Shown here: positions 8,007 to 16,436 of the stretch, piece by piece | Layout of the letters: every line of letters starts with the position of its first letter | Numbering within the stretch: the first letter of the stretch is position 1 | From: Roseobacter sp. SK209-2-6 | GTDB lineage: Bacteria; Pseudomonadota; Alphaproteobacteria; Rhodobacterales; Rhodobacteraceae | Reading direction: 5' to 3' | Assembly: GCF_000169455.1 (NCBI RefSeq) | Contig: NZ_AAYC01000006.1 | Span: 62,001 to 126,000 of the forward strand | Length of the DNA stretch: 64,000 nucleotides | Translations under genes and position numbers: made by a program | Notes under the pieces: generated by a model | The model's database searches: none | What the model was told of the DNA's origin: nothing | The model's input: only the letters and a program-made list of their open reading frames with translations

Positions 8007-8906
8007 TCAATCGGTATCGATCTCGGAAAATCGATCTGCCAAGAAGTCAACCATGGTGCGCACCCGGCGCGGAAGGAATGCTGTTTCTGGACGCAGAATG
8101 AAGACACCTCCGCCCGCGTCTGATTCTGTGTAGTCCTCGAGCAAGGGCACCAATCTACCTTCGTGCACGCCATTTGAAACGAGGAACTCCGGCAGCCATG
8201 CAATACCGCGTTCCGCGCAACACGCCGCATGGAGTGCCTCGAGACTGTTGCATAAAAAACCTGGGCCTAGCCGTACGTTTCCACCTTGCCGTCCGTTAAA
8301 CCCCCAATCTGAAACCTGTCGTTCCTGCCCCAGGCGTAGGCATTTATGCGTCACGAGGTCTTCGGGCTTCTCAGGAACGCCATGCTGCTCAAGATAGGCT
8401 GGCGCAGCGAATGGCCTGCGTCGGTTGCTCATCAGCCTTCGCGACACAAGAGACGAGTCTGGCAAGATGCCGCTCCGGATCGCAAGATCGAAACCGTCAC
8501 TGATCAGGTCGATGATCTTGTCCGTCAAAATAAGCTCAATCTCGATATCCGGGTGGCGTTCCATGAACTCAATGACCAGGGGCACAACATGCAGTCGCCC
8601 AAGTGCTGCTGAACTTGTCAAACGTATCGTGCCGCGCAAGGTATCAGCATCATCAGTGATATCGTCTTCCAGCGCGGTCAAGCGGACGAAAAGCTCCCGT
8701 GCTTCCTCCACATATCGCCGACCTGCTCCTGTCAACGTCATGCGCCGGGTCGAGCGGACAAGTAGCGGCACCTTCAACCGTTGTTCCAGCTGATGCACCC
8801 GTTTCCCGACGGCAGAAGGTGTGTATCCCAACGCTCTGGCAGCGGCCGAGAAATTGCCGTGATCAACAACGGCCAAAAGGATTTCCAACTCGGTTTTTTG
8901 ACCCAT
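8007..8906 (-). CDS. LysR-family transcriptional regulator (divergent to OYE gene)
   Basis: A 299-residue LysR regulator of the CrgA/AaeR-like type: HTH at residues 1-60 (FSAAARALGYTPSAVGKRVHQLEQRLKV split across the motif) and an effector domain ending near residue 295. The ATG at 8906 is preferred to the in-frame TTG at 8915. It is divergent from the old-yellow-enzyme gene, with about 100 bp between starts. LysR genes in this position frequently control the adjacent reductase in response to electrophiles, but that is inference. Confidence 0.88.
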   Translation of the reverse strand: MGQKTELEILLAVVDHGNFSAAARALGYTPSAVGKRVHQLEQRLKVPLLVRSTRRMTLTGAGRRYVEEARELFVRLTALEDDITDDADTLRGTIRLTSSAALGRLHVVPLVIEFMERHPDIEIELILTDKIIDLISDGFDLAIRSGILPDSSLVSRRLMSNRRRPFAAPAYLEQHGVPEKPEDLVTHKCLRLGQERQVSDWGFNGRQGGNVRLGPGFLCNSLEALHAACCAERGIAWLPEFLVSNGVHEGRLVPLLEDYTESDAGGGVFILRPETAFLPRRVRTMVDFLADRFSEIDTD

Positions 8907-9007
8907 CTGTTCCAAATACTATCAAGATTTGATCCATGATACCCGATTATCATCACAAGTCATCCAAAGTATCACAGGCGACAACAGCAATACCGAGGAG
9001 ACCCGCC

Positions 9008-10204
9008 TTGCATACCGCATCGACGACAACTCTCTTCACGCCTCTGACCCTGCCGAACGGTCGTGTGCTGAAGAACAGGATCATCAAATCGGCCATGTCG
9101 GATTCACTGGGGGACGGCCAAGGCAACCCGACCCTAGCACAAATGCGACTGTATGAACGGTGGGCAGAAGGTGGGCTGGCAGCGTCGATCATCGGAGAGG
9201 TCCAGGGCGATCCACGATACCCCGAGAAACCGGGAAACTTGATTTTGGACGATAACGCTGACAAGTCGGCATTTCGCCAGCTTGCGCGGCAAGGTTCGAC
9301 GAATGGAGCACAGCTTTGGTTGCAGCTTGGACATGCCGGGGCATTGGCACATCTGCCAATCAGTAAACCCAAAGGGCCAAGCGAAATAGAGTTCCCTGAT
9401 TTCCGCAGCGAAGCCATGTCTCTTGCCGAGATACAGGCTGTTCCAGATTGTTTTGCGAAAACGGCATTGCGTGCGGCGGAGTTAGGGTTTGGAGGCGTGC
9501 AAATCCATGCCGCACACGGCTTTCTTCTAAGCCAGTTTCTGTCGCCACTCTTCAATCATCGAACGGATGCCTATGGTGGTTCAATAGAGGCTCGGATGAG
9601 ATTGCTTATCGAAACGGTAGAGACGGTTCGTGCGCTGGTACCATCTGATTTCGTGATGGCGGTTAAACTGAATGCCACTGATCAGCTTGATGGTGGTCTG
9701 GCGGAAGAAGACTCCCTCAAGGTCGTGGCTGAACTCGAAGGCAGGGGTGTTGACCTTCTGGACATCAGTGGAGGCACCTATTTTCCTGGTGCGTCGTCCA
9801 GCTCCGAGCGTGCAAGTATAGGTCCTTACTTTGTTGATTTCGCCCGTGCAGCCCGTCACATAACATCGATCCCTCTTATGGCGACCGGCGGTTTCAAGCG
9901 TCAGGAGGAGGCTGAAGCCGCCGTCCATTCGGGGACTGTGGATGCCGTGGGGCTGGCTCGTGGTTTTGTCCTTGATCCGTCCCTACCTGCAACATGGCAG
10001 ACGGATAAAAGTGCCCCCCTCTTCCCGCGCTTTGCCACATTGCCCCCCGGCGGCATGACGGCGTGGTTCACGATGCGAATGACCGATCTTGGAGAAGAAC
10101 GAGAGGGTCAAGTGGACAGGGAGATTGGTGAAGCTCTGGCCGAGTACGAAATACGCGATGCGCAGCGTGTTGGGATTTGGAGGAGAAGATCTTCAGGTCA
10201 GTAA
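9008..10204 (+). CDS. NADH:flavin oxidoreductase, old yellow enzyme family
   Basis: A TIM-barrel FMN enzyme that reduces activated alkenes or similar electrophiles using NAD(P)H. Visible family motifs: LFTPLTLPNGRVLKNRIIKSAM at the N-terminus (FMN phosphate side), LGHAGA, the catalytic region IHAAHGFLLSQFLSP with the H-x2-H pair, YGGS, and MATGGF near the C-terminal phosphate site. The start is probably the TTG at 9008: GAGGAG lies seven bases upstream and the product is then 398 residues, normal for the family. An in-frame ATG at 8936 would add 24 residues of non-family sequence. Cytosolic; physiological substrate unknown. Confidence 0.88.
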   Translation: MHTASTTTLFTPLTLPNGRVLKNRIIKSAMSDSLGDGQGNPTLAQMRLYERWAEGGLAASIIGEVQGDPRYPEKPGNLILDDNADKSAFRQLARQGSTNGAQLWLQLGHAGALAHLPISKPKGPSEIEFPDFRSEAMSLAEIQAVPDCFAKTALRAAELGFGGVQIHAAHGFLLSQFLSPLFNHRTDAYGGSIEARMRLLIETVETVRALVPSDFVMAVKLNATDQLDGGLAEEDSLKVVAELEGRGVDLLDISGGTYFPGASSSSERASIGPYFVDFARAARHITSIPLMATGGFKRQEEAEAAVHSGTVDAVGLARGFVLDPSLPATWQTDKSAPLFPRFATLPPGGMTAWFTMRMTDLGEEREGQVDREIGEALAEYEIRDAQRVGIWRRRSSGQ

Positions 10205-10371
10205 GGTGTTTTTCCCCAGGCCGCGGGCTTCACGACAGGGGCTGCTGGTTCAGGGGAGGGTGAAGGCCTGCTTTGGGCCGTTCTTGGCTATGGCACAGGA
10301 TGGCATGACACGAAAGACGCTAGTGATTGCACCGTTTCGATGGATTTCGCTTTCCCAAACAATTAGGAACC

Positions 10372-10995
10372 ATGGGCAGAACGTGCTTAAAGTCTGCCAA
10401 ACATGAAGGGATCCATTCTATCAAAACGCGCGAACCAAAGACATTATCAACAGCTCATCAAGACGTGGTGAAAAACACACGTCGATGGCTTGAACACATG
10501 GTGGTGGGGTTAAATCTATGCCCATTTTCCTCGAGCGTCATAGCCCGAGACCAAGTCCACTATGCCATATGTGACGCCACGACCGATACGCATCTAAAGC
10601 AGTTTTTTATGACGGAACTACAGCGCCTGCTCGTGACCAACGAAAATGACATCGCTACCAGCCTGCTCATGTTTACCCAAGGTCTAGAAGAGTTCGATGA
10701 TTACCTCGACTTACTCAATTGGTTTCAGCAACTCTTGGAGCAAGCAGAGTTGACAGAGGATGTGCAACTGGCATCCTTTCATCCTCAATACCAATTTGAC
10801 GGTGTGGCTCCGGACGATCTAAGTAATTTCACCAATCGCGCGCCCTATCCAACCATACACCTTCTGCGTCAAGACCAAATGACCAAAACCCTCGCGCACG
10901 TTTCGAACCCAGAGAAGATTTATTTGGATAACATAGAAACGTTGAATAAGCTTGGCCGCCGACAGGTCGAGGCACTCTGTCCCTGGGGAAAATAA
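10372..10995 (+). CDS. DUF1415 domain protein
   Basis: A 207-residue protein with the DUF1415 hallmark NTRRWLEHMVVGLNLCPFS about 35 residues from the N-terminus, followed by LQLASFHPQYQFDG-like and PYPTIHLLR blocks that are also typical. The function of the family is not established. The start is set at the ATG at 10372 (AGGAA shortly upstream). An in-frame TTG at 10327 would add 15 residues. It is isolated, with a gene-poor stretch on its right. Family members are more familiar from gammaproteobacteria and cyanobacteria, so transfer is possible but not demonstrated. Confidence 0.8.
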   Translation: MGRTCLKSAKHEGIHSIKTREPKTLSTAHQDVVKNTRRWLEHMVVGLNLCPFSSSVIARDQVHYAICDATTDTHLKQFFMTELQRLLVTNENDIATSLLMFTQGLEEFDDYLDLLNWFQQLLEQAELTEDVQLASFHPQYQFDGVAPDDLSNFTNRAPYPTIHLLRQDQMTKTLAHVSNPEKIYLDNIETLNKLGRRQVEALCPWGK

Positions 10996-11536
10996 GGCTG
11001 ATTGCGGTTGCCTGTAGTCGCGTCCGGCGTCAAAGCTCTTTGGACCAAAGGTCGATTAAACTAAGAGAGCATTTGGCTCATCGGGTTTGGGGCAGTGCTA
11101 TGGTCCAACTCTGTGGTACCTGGCAGCAAACTCGGCAGCGTAAACCTTGGACGAGTCACAGTGCAGCACCGCCCCCCATCGCCTGGTCTGGGGAAGTTGC
11201 ATCGCAGCGTTAGATGATCTGGCCAAAGTCAGCTGTGGGCCGGTCAGGAAAAAATTTTTGCCCGGTGGCCCCAACTTTGCAAAGGTCGCTCTCTGCGCTT
11301 CGCCGACATTGGTGCTGATCTCAGCATTGAGGAGCGCTCACCAAGGCCGACGAACGGCAACATTCGTGATGATCAGCTGATGGTTTCCTTACCCGGCATG
11401 GTCAACGCGCGCCCAATAGCGTCCTGTCGCGCTGGATGCCCCGTTCTTGCTCAAAGACAAGGCGGCAGCGGTCGGACTGAAGCAGCCGCTCTTCGGCGGC
11501 TACCCTGGCTCCGAACCGCGCAATAACGGGCCCGCA
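10996..11536. other. Gene-poor intergenic stretch
   Basis: I see no supported gene. The segment carries copy 3 of the degenerate repeat (11273-11370). The short plus-strand frame at 11147-11380 overlaps that repeat and has no ribosome-binding site. Confidence 0.55.
11273..11370 (+). repeat. Degenerate dispersed intergenic repeat, copy 3
   Basis: Best preserved copy: AACTTTGCAAAGGTCGCT at 11273, CTCTGCGCTTCGCCGACATT immediately after, then TTGGTGCTGATC and GCTCACCAAGGCCGAC. The last block is an imperfect inverted match to the GCCGACATTGGTG block, so the unit has some dyad symmetry. Confidence 0.55.
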
Positions 11537-11881
11537 ATGACCTCTTCCGACATGTCCCTTCCTAAACCAACCGCACAAGTCGAACCCTATTTCAACATCC
11601 TGGGCCTTGATGACACCCTGCGGTTTATCGAGGCCTTCGGCGGCACCGAGGTCTACATTGCGGACAACCCTCAGTCCCGCTCAAGTGACGTTGCGGTTTT
11701 GGGATATGACAAAGCCAAGGGATTGGCGGAAGTTTCTTACCTGTTGCAACGCCGTGTCCCCCTAGCAAAGAAGTGGCGGGCGCTCACTTACAAAGCGAGA
11801 GGCATGACAACGGTGCAAATTGCCCGAAAACTCTGCGTGACCGATGTTTCTGTGCGCAGTTGGCTAAGAGCTGGGCGCTGA
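11537..11881 (+). CDS. Small HTH protein, Mor-like (possible phage remnant)
   Basis: A product of 114 residues from the ATG at 11537 (109 from 11552). The longer TTG-initiated frame from 11447 is less likely. The N-terminal half has a LDDTLRFIEAFGGTEVYIAD segment resembling the helix-strand part of Mor/C activators of Mu-like phages. The C-terminal half has a classic HTH: ARGMTTVQIARKLCVTDVSVRSWLRAG. It stands alone between two gene-poor stretches, with no other phage gene nearby, so it is either a prophage remnant or an independent regulator. Family assignment is by eye. Confidence 0.5.
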   Translation: MTSSDMSLPKPTAQVEPYFNILGLDDTLRFIEAFGGTEVYIADNPQSRSSDVAVLGYDKAKGLAEVSYLLQRRVPLAKKWRALTYKARGMTTVQIARKLCVTDVSVRSWLRAGR

Positions 11882-12353
11882 TGCCAGCCAGGCCCCAGAC
11901 AGCTAAGACGACCACCCGGGCTCTTCTCCTTTCAATCGAGACTCCGCCCCACATTCAGCGCCTCCCGATAGCACGGTGCAAACTCCATTTGCCGACTGCG
12001 GGAAATGAGCATTCAGCGGGATTTCAAACAGTTCCTTCCGCAAATTCCACTTGCCTGCAAATAGATGTGCCCCACTTCAACGGTCGCAGCATGAGCCTGC
12101 GCATCAAGCGTCTAGACGAGACCTGACCCGTTTCCTCTCTATCGATTGGCCGATTTGAGCCTATAGCGCCAGATGCAGCGTCTGGGCCCTGGGACAGCAA
12201 TGCGCAGATAACAGAGTTTGCAAAGCCCGTCTTTAGGCCTAGGAACACAGACTGTGACCCCGCGATGCCGCGTGAAAAGCGGTCATCGATGAGAGTTGCT
12301 GCGAAATTTGAGGGTTGGAGGCCAGCAGTGCGGACAAATCTGCCGTTGCCCCA
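11882..12353. other. Intergenic stretch without recognised gene
   Basis: Between the Mor-like gene and the end of the cox operon. Short frames on both strands lack ribosome-binding sites and family resemblance. No clear terminator with a T-run is seen after coxI. Confidence 0.5.
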
Positions 12354-13331
12354 TTAAAAACCAATGGCAGTCTTGGTAATTCTGCCTGCTTTCAGCCCCG
12401 CATCTGTCCTCTGGAATGCCCCAACAATTTCGGCCAGGGCGGAAACTGCGATTGAAGAGGCGTCCCGCAGTGTTGGCACCAGACCAAGCGGGCCGTGTAA
12501 ACGGAAAAGGCTCGCCTCAGAAACGCCCATTTGCCGCAATGTTTCTTTACGTATTGCGTGAGTGCGGCGGCTTCCGAGGCAGCCAATAAATTGGGCGGGG
12601 GTATCGAGCGCGGCCCGCAGCAGGTTTGGTTCCCAATCATGGTCATGGAACAATGTCAGAAAGGCAGAATGTGCGTCCAACATATCAAGGGAAGGCTGCG
12701 CACGGGGGGATGTGAGATGCAGCGGTGTCTGGCTTGACAGGTGGCCAATTGCTTCCAGGTCCTCTGTCTCAGGGGACAGCAAATATAGGTCAAATCCCAT
12801 CGCTTGGCCAATCTGCGCCATGGACCGAAAAACTGCCCCGCGTCCGGACAACACAAGGCGATGCTGGGGGGCGTAGGTGAATGCCCGAGACACCAGTTTC
12901 GCCTCCTCTTGTCCCTCGAAGGTCAGTGTCACCGTCTGACGTGCGGTAAATGCTTTTGCGGCAGCTAGGATCGCTTCTGTGTCAGGCGTGGGGTCAATCA
13001 GGACCGTCAGAGCACCGCCGCAGGGGAGTTTGAGATCCACATAGCAGGATCCGTCGCCGTAGCGGATCGTTTTCTTCTGCCCTGAATGCAGGGCCTCCAC
13101 TGCGTGCAGCTGAATGTCGCGATCTATGCAGCCGTTTGACAGATACCCTGTCATCTGCCCGCTCTGGTCTACCAGCGCGAGGGAGCCAACCTCCCTCGCC
13201 GCCCCGCCTTCGATTGCAAGGGAGGTGATCAATGCAAAAGGTCGGGCAGCACGAATATGCGCCGCCCCTTTTGTAATGATGTCTGATGCGTGTTCAGCGT
13301 AGAGCAGACCGTTAAACGGTGGCATCTTCAT
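12354..13331 (-). CDS. coxI: XdhC-family protein, CoxI position in CO dehydrogenase operon
   Basis: A 325-residue XdhC-type maturation factor. The N-terminal XdhC/CoxI domain includes a SNGCIDRDIQLHAVEAL segment with the conserved Cys, and CYVDLKLPCGG. The C-terminal Rossmann-like domain includes FIGCLGSRRTHAIRKETLRQ. XdhC proteins bind and insert the sulfurated molybdenum cofactor into hydroxylases; in Oligotropha carboxidovorans two such genes (coxF, coxI) are in the cox cluster, as here. The start overlaps coxG by 20 bp (Met1 at 13331 or Met3 at 13325). Last gene of the operon. Confidence 0.82.
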   Translation of the reverse strand: MKMPPFNGLLYAEHASDIITKGAAHIRAARPFALITSLAIEGGAAREVGSLALVDQSGQMTGYLSNGCIDRDIQLHAVEALHSGQKKTIRYGDGSCYVDLKLPCGGALTVLIDPTPDTEAILAAAKAFTARQTVTLTFEGQEEAKLVSRAFTYAPQHRLVLSGRGAVFRSMAQIGQAMGFDLYLLSPETEDLEAIGHLSSQTPLHLTSPRAQPSLDMLDAHSAFLTLFHDHDWEPNLLRAALDTPAQFIGCLGSRRTHAIRKETLRQMGVSEASLFRLHGPLGLVPTLRDASSIAVSALAEIVGAFQRTDAGLKAGRITKTAIGF

Positions 13332-13767
13332 TCACGACGCTCGCAAAGGATTTGAAGAACTTTGCCGCCAGCTTTTTGGCAGTGCTTTGGATGAGACGGC
13401 TGCCCAATTGAGCCAGCTTGCCGCCAATGTCGGCCTTGGCCTCATAGCGGAGGATGGTCTTGTCTGGTCCATCTGCGGTCAGCGTGACATCGGCGCCGCC
13501 CTTGGCATGGCCTGCGGCACCACCATTACCCTGGCCGGTCAGTGAGAACGCATCTGGCGCGCCTGCTGTGTCCAATTGGACATCTCCGTTGAACTTGGCT
13601 TTCACGGGGCCGATTTTCAGCACGACTTTGGCCTCAAGCTCTGCGTCGGAATGTTTGATCAGTTCTTCGCAACCGGGGATGCACTGCTGCAGAATCTCCG
13701 GGTCATTCAGCGCGGCATAGACCACGTCTATAGGCGCGTTGATGGTGATTTCGTCTGTTAGTTCCAT
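13312..13767 (-). CDS. coxG: CoxG, SRPBCC-type CO dehydrogenase accessory protein
   Basis: A 151-residue CoxG/SRPBCC protein. It begins MELTDEITINAPIDVVYAAL, continues with DPEILQQCIPGCEEL (typical CoxG wording) and a beta-rich ligand-binding fold, and ends in a hydrophobic, Lys/Phe-rich C-terminal tail (about 125-145) of the kind that anchors CoxG at the membrane. In aerobic CO oxidisers CoxG recruits CO dehydrogenase to the membrane and is proposed to deliver or receive quinone. Its ribosome-binding site (AAGGACAT) overlaps the end of the 33-aa ORF upstream. Confidence 0.9.
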   Translation of the reverse strand: MELTDEITINAPIDVVYAALNDPEILQQCIPGCEELIKHSDAELEAKVVLKIGPVKAKFNGDVQLDTAGAPDAFSLTGQGNGGAAGHAKGGADVTLTADGPDKTILRYEAKADIGGKLAQLGSRLIQSTAKKLAAKFFKSFASVVNEDATV

Positions 13768-13779
13768 GAGATGTCCTTC

Positions 13780-13881
13780 TTAACAACAGGGAAATTTAAC
13801 TTGGGCCAATCGCTCGGCCTGTTCGGGTGTCAGGGCGAACATCCGACGCATGCGCGTGGCGATTTTACTGAGTGACTTCAT
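13780..13881 (-). CDS. Unrecognised 33-residue protein inside the cox operon
   Basis: ATG at 13881 to TAA at 13780, 33 residues. It has a strong AGGAGGAG ribosome-binding site, its ATG overlaps the stop of mocA (ATGA), and its stop lies 12 bp before the coxG start, so it sits exactly where a coupled operon gene would. The peptide starts MKSLSKIATRMRRMF (basic, amphipathic), continues ALTPEQAERLAQVKF, and ends PCC, i.e. with a vicinal Cys pair at the C-terminus. No family recognised. A metal- or cofactor-handling role is a guess from the cysteines and position. It may also simply couple mocA and coxG translation. Confidence 0.6.
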   Translation of the reverse strand: MKSLSKIATRMRRMFALTPEQAERLAQVKFPCC

Positions 13882-14486
13882 GAGATCTCCTCCTGGCGGG
13901 TTCGCAAAAGGGTGTCGTAGGCGTCTGGTGTATCGACGTCGGCATAAAATCCCGGAGCCGACAGTGCGTGAAACTGGACCTGGTCCGGATTGGCACGGGT
14001 GAATATTTTGCAGCCGGGCGACTGTGGATCGGCCAAGAGCCGTGGCCGCAGCCTGGCAGGCACCACAATGGGGTTGCCGCGTTTCTGGTCCTGAATGGGA
14101 ATGGAGATGCGCGCGGGATCCGCCGATGCATGGGCCGCAAGCAGAGCCCGCAGATCAGCGGTTGTCAAAAGCGGCTGGTCCCCCAGACCAATGAATATCA
14201 GCTCGCAGTCTTCTGCTGCCCGCAGCCCACAGGCTACGGATGTTTGCTGACCTTGGCTGTAGTCCGGGTTGACGACCGTCACGGCGGAGTTGCCCTCCAG
14301 CGCCGCTTCGATATGGTCTGCCTCATGTCCCGTAACCACCAGAACGGGCCGCGGTGTCACTTGGCTATAGAGATCTACCATATGCCGGATCATGGGGCGA
14401 CCATGGACTGGCAAGAGCAGCTTGTTGCGCTCCCCCATGCGACGCGACAGGCCGGCGGCCAATATGATCACGGCGACCTCAGACAT
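13878..14486 (-). CDS. mocA: MobA-like molybdenum cofactor cytidylyltransferase
   Basis: A 202-residue nucleotidyltransferase of the MobA/MocA type: IILAAGLSRRMGERNKLLLP (residues 7-26) is the nucleotide-binding signature and GLGDQPLL carries the metal-binding Asp. CO dehydrogenase uses molybdopterin cytosine dinucleotide, so a dedicated cytidylyltransferase in the operon makes sense. The gene overlaps coxF by 8 bp and the 33-aa ORF by ATGA. CTP specificity is inferred from context, not from residues. Confidence 0.82.
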   Translation of the reverse strand: MSEVAVIILAAGLSRRMGERNKLLLPVHGRPMIRHMVDLYSQVTPRPVLVVTGHEADHIEAALEGNSAVTVVNPDYSQGQQTSVACGLRAAEDCELIFIGLGDQPLLTTADLRALLAAHASADPARISIPIQDQKRGNPIVVPARLRPRLLADPQSPGCKIFTRANPDQVQFHALSAPGFYADVDTPDAYDTLLRTRQEEIS

Positions 14487-15258
14487 CGTTTTGGTTCGCA
14501 GTGGCTCGGCGCTCCTGCACCAGTTGCGCTAGGATCGAAAGGGCAATCTCCTCTGGTGTGATCGCCCCCAATTCCAGCCCGGCAGGGGCGTGAACGCCAT
14601 CGATTGCCGATTGATTCAGGCCGGCATCCCCAAGCTTTTTTGCAAGCGAGGCATATTTCCGGCGGCTTCCGACGAAGGCCACATAGCCCGATCCGACTTC
14701 AAGGGCGCTCTTCAGGGCATCCAGATCGCCTTGGCCTTGGGTGGCCACCACGATAAAGCGCTTCTTATGCGGTTTGTTCTTGTGCGGCGTTGCGGTGACG
14801 GACCAATGGAATGTGGGCGCAAGCTCGCTCAGAGCTCTGGCCACGGGTGACGACCCAATGACCACCAATTGGGGGATGGGCAGACAGGGTTCGATGAAAA
14901 TATCGACCGTCCCGCGCGACGGGCAGCCATTGCGAGCAAACTGGGTGCCATCCACTTCATCGCCTGCCGCTACGCCTTTCTCAGCCAGCAGATCCTCAGG
15001 CGCCACTGACACCAGCTGCGGCCGGCCCTCGTTCAACGCCTGAACGGCGGCGCGTTTAACCGCGCCGCGGGTGCATCCACCGCCAAGCCACCCCTGTAAA
15101 AGGGTGCCATCCGAACTCAGCAGCGCTTTTGCGCCGGGCTTGGCCGCCGTTGACCCGGCGGTACGCACGATAGTGGCAAAGGCAAAGGCTTCCTCCTTGG
15201 CGCGCAGCTCCTGCGCCGCCTCGGCCATATCGCTTGAAAGAAATTCAGCCGGTGTCAT
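14479..15258 (-). CDS. coxF: XdhC-family protein, CoxF
   Basis: A 259-residue XdhC-type protein in the coxF position directly after coxE, with an ATGA overlap. Motifs: TIVRTAGSTAAKPGAKALL at the N-terminus, GWLGGGCTRGAVKRAAVQAL with the conserved Cys, RGTVDIFIEPCLP, then the Rossmann-like half with VAFVGSRRKYASLAKKL and HAPAGLELGAITPEEIALSI. Role: handling and sulfuration or insertion of the Mo cofactor into CoxL. It is shorter than CoxI but has the same architecture. Confidence 0.85.
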   Translation of the reverse strand: MTPAEFLSSDMAEAAQELRAKEEAFAFATIVRTAGSTAAKPGAKALLSSDGTLLQGWLGGGCTRGAVKRAAVQALNEGRPQLVSVAPEDLLAEKGVAAGDEVDGTQFARNGCPSRGTVDIFIEPCLPIPQLVVIGSSPVARALSELAPTFHWSVTATPHKNKPHKKRFIVVATQGQGDLDALKSALEVGSGYVAFVGSRRKYASLAKKLGDAGLNQSAIDGVHAPAGLELGAITPEEIALSILAQLVQERRATANQNDV

Positions 15259-16436
15259 AATCTGGCAAGCTCCTTTTCCAAAGCCGCAAGATCAACAAGT
15301 GTATTGGCGGATTTGAATGCATCCAGATGCGGAAGGGCTGCGGCCATGCCCTCGGCCACCGGCGCGTAGTCTGCCCAACCTTTCAACGGGTTCAGCCAGA
15401 TTATCTTGCAGCCACGCTTGCGCAGCTTCTGCAGGGCCAAACCGGTCAGTTCCGGCGCCTCGGTGTCGTAGCCGTCCGACAGGATCAACACGACACTGCG
15501 CCCATCGACAAAACGTTTGGCATATGTATCGGCAAAGCGCATCAGGGACGGCCCGATCTTTGAGCCCCCGCCAAACCCATCCGCCATCAATGACATCCGC
15601 CCAATAGCACGCATCGCGTCCTTGTCGCGCAGCACATCGGTGATGCGCACAAGGCGAGTGTGAAACAGATAGGCATCCGCCGCGTTGTCCACCCGCATGA
15701 GCCCTGCAAGAAACGCCAGGAATACCTGCGCATAGACGGTCATCGACCCGGAGACATCACAAAGCGCCACGATCTTGCGGGTGCGGTCCGGGCGACGTTT
15801 GCGCAACAGGCGCAGGGGTTCGCCGCCGCTGGCAAGGCTATGACGGATGGTTTTGCGAAAGTGCAGCCGGTCACCTTTGCGCGCAGCAATCCGGCGGCGC
15901 GATCGTTTGTCAAAGAGCGCAGCGCCAATACGGCGAGCGACCTCCTCGGCTACGGCAATTTCATCGGGTCGCACCAAGTCGCGCAGATCGCGTCGGTTGA
16001 AATTTCGCAGTTCGGTCGCAATCAGTTTACCCGTGCCATCGCTTTCTGCCTCTCCGTCTTCACTGTCGGGCGCCGTGGCGGAGCCGGAAGCTCCGGCCTC
16101 CTTGCCCTTGGCATCACGCGAGGAATGCACATCGTCGTTCTGCGCGCTCGAAACGGTTGGGGTGACCCTTTGTTTAACCCGCCCCATATCCATCCAGTAG
16201 CTGTCAAACAGATCATCAAACCGCTCGATTTCTTCCTTGCACCCCGTGCACACGGCCCGCAGCACCCGGCGGCTATCATCAGGATGGACGGCATCAACAT
16301 GGGTCAAGGCAGCCAAGGCGATCTCGGCCTCGGCCACTCCAAGACGCAGCCCATTTTCGCGCAGATGGGCGATGAAACCCGCCATCCGAACAGAAGGTCC
16401 AGGATCACGGGCGGCAAATTTGGTCACACGGCTCAT
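15255..16436 (-). CDS. coxE: CoxE, VWA-domain CO dehydrogenase accessory protein
   Basis: A 393-residue VWA protein. The N-terminal helical part has MAGFIAHLRENGLRLGVAE, then an acidic Ser-rich linker (about 125-155). The C-terminal VWA domain has the metal-ion-dependent adhesion site CDVSGSMTVYAQ and LILSDGYDT. CoxD and CoxE act as a MoxR/VWA chaperone pair assembling the [CuSMoO2] site. The start at 16436 overlaps the coxD stop as ATGA. The much longer open frame to 16691 is only antisense-like read-through inside coxD. Confidence 0.9.
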   Translation of the reverse strand: MSRVTKFAARDPGPSVRMAGFIAHLRENGLRLGVAEAEIALAALTHVDAVHPDDSRRVLRAVCTGCKEEIERFDDLFDSYWMDMGRVKQRVTPTVSSAQNDDVHSSRDAKGKEAGASGSATAPDSEDGEAESDGTGKLIATELRNFNRRDLRDLVRPDEIAVAEEVARRIGAALFDKRSRRRIAARKGDRLHFRKTIRHSLASGGEPLRLLRKRRPDRTRKIVALCDVSGSMTVYAQVFLAFLAGLMRVDNAADAYLFHTRLVRITDVLRDKDAMRAIGRMSLMADGFGGGSKIGPSLMRFADTYAKRFVDGRSVVLILSDGYDTEAPELTGLALQKLRKRGCKIIWLNPLKGWADYAPVAEGMAAALPHLDAFKSANTLVDLAALEKELARL

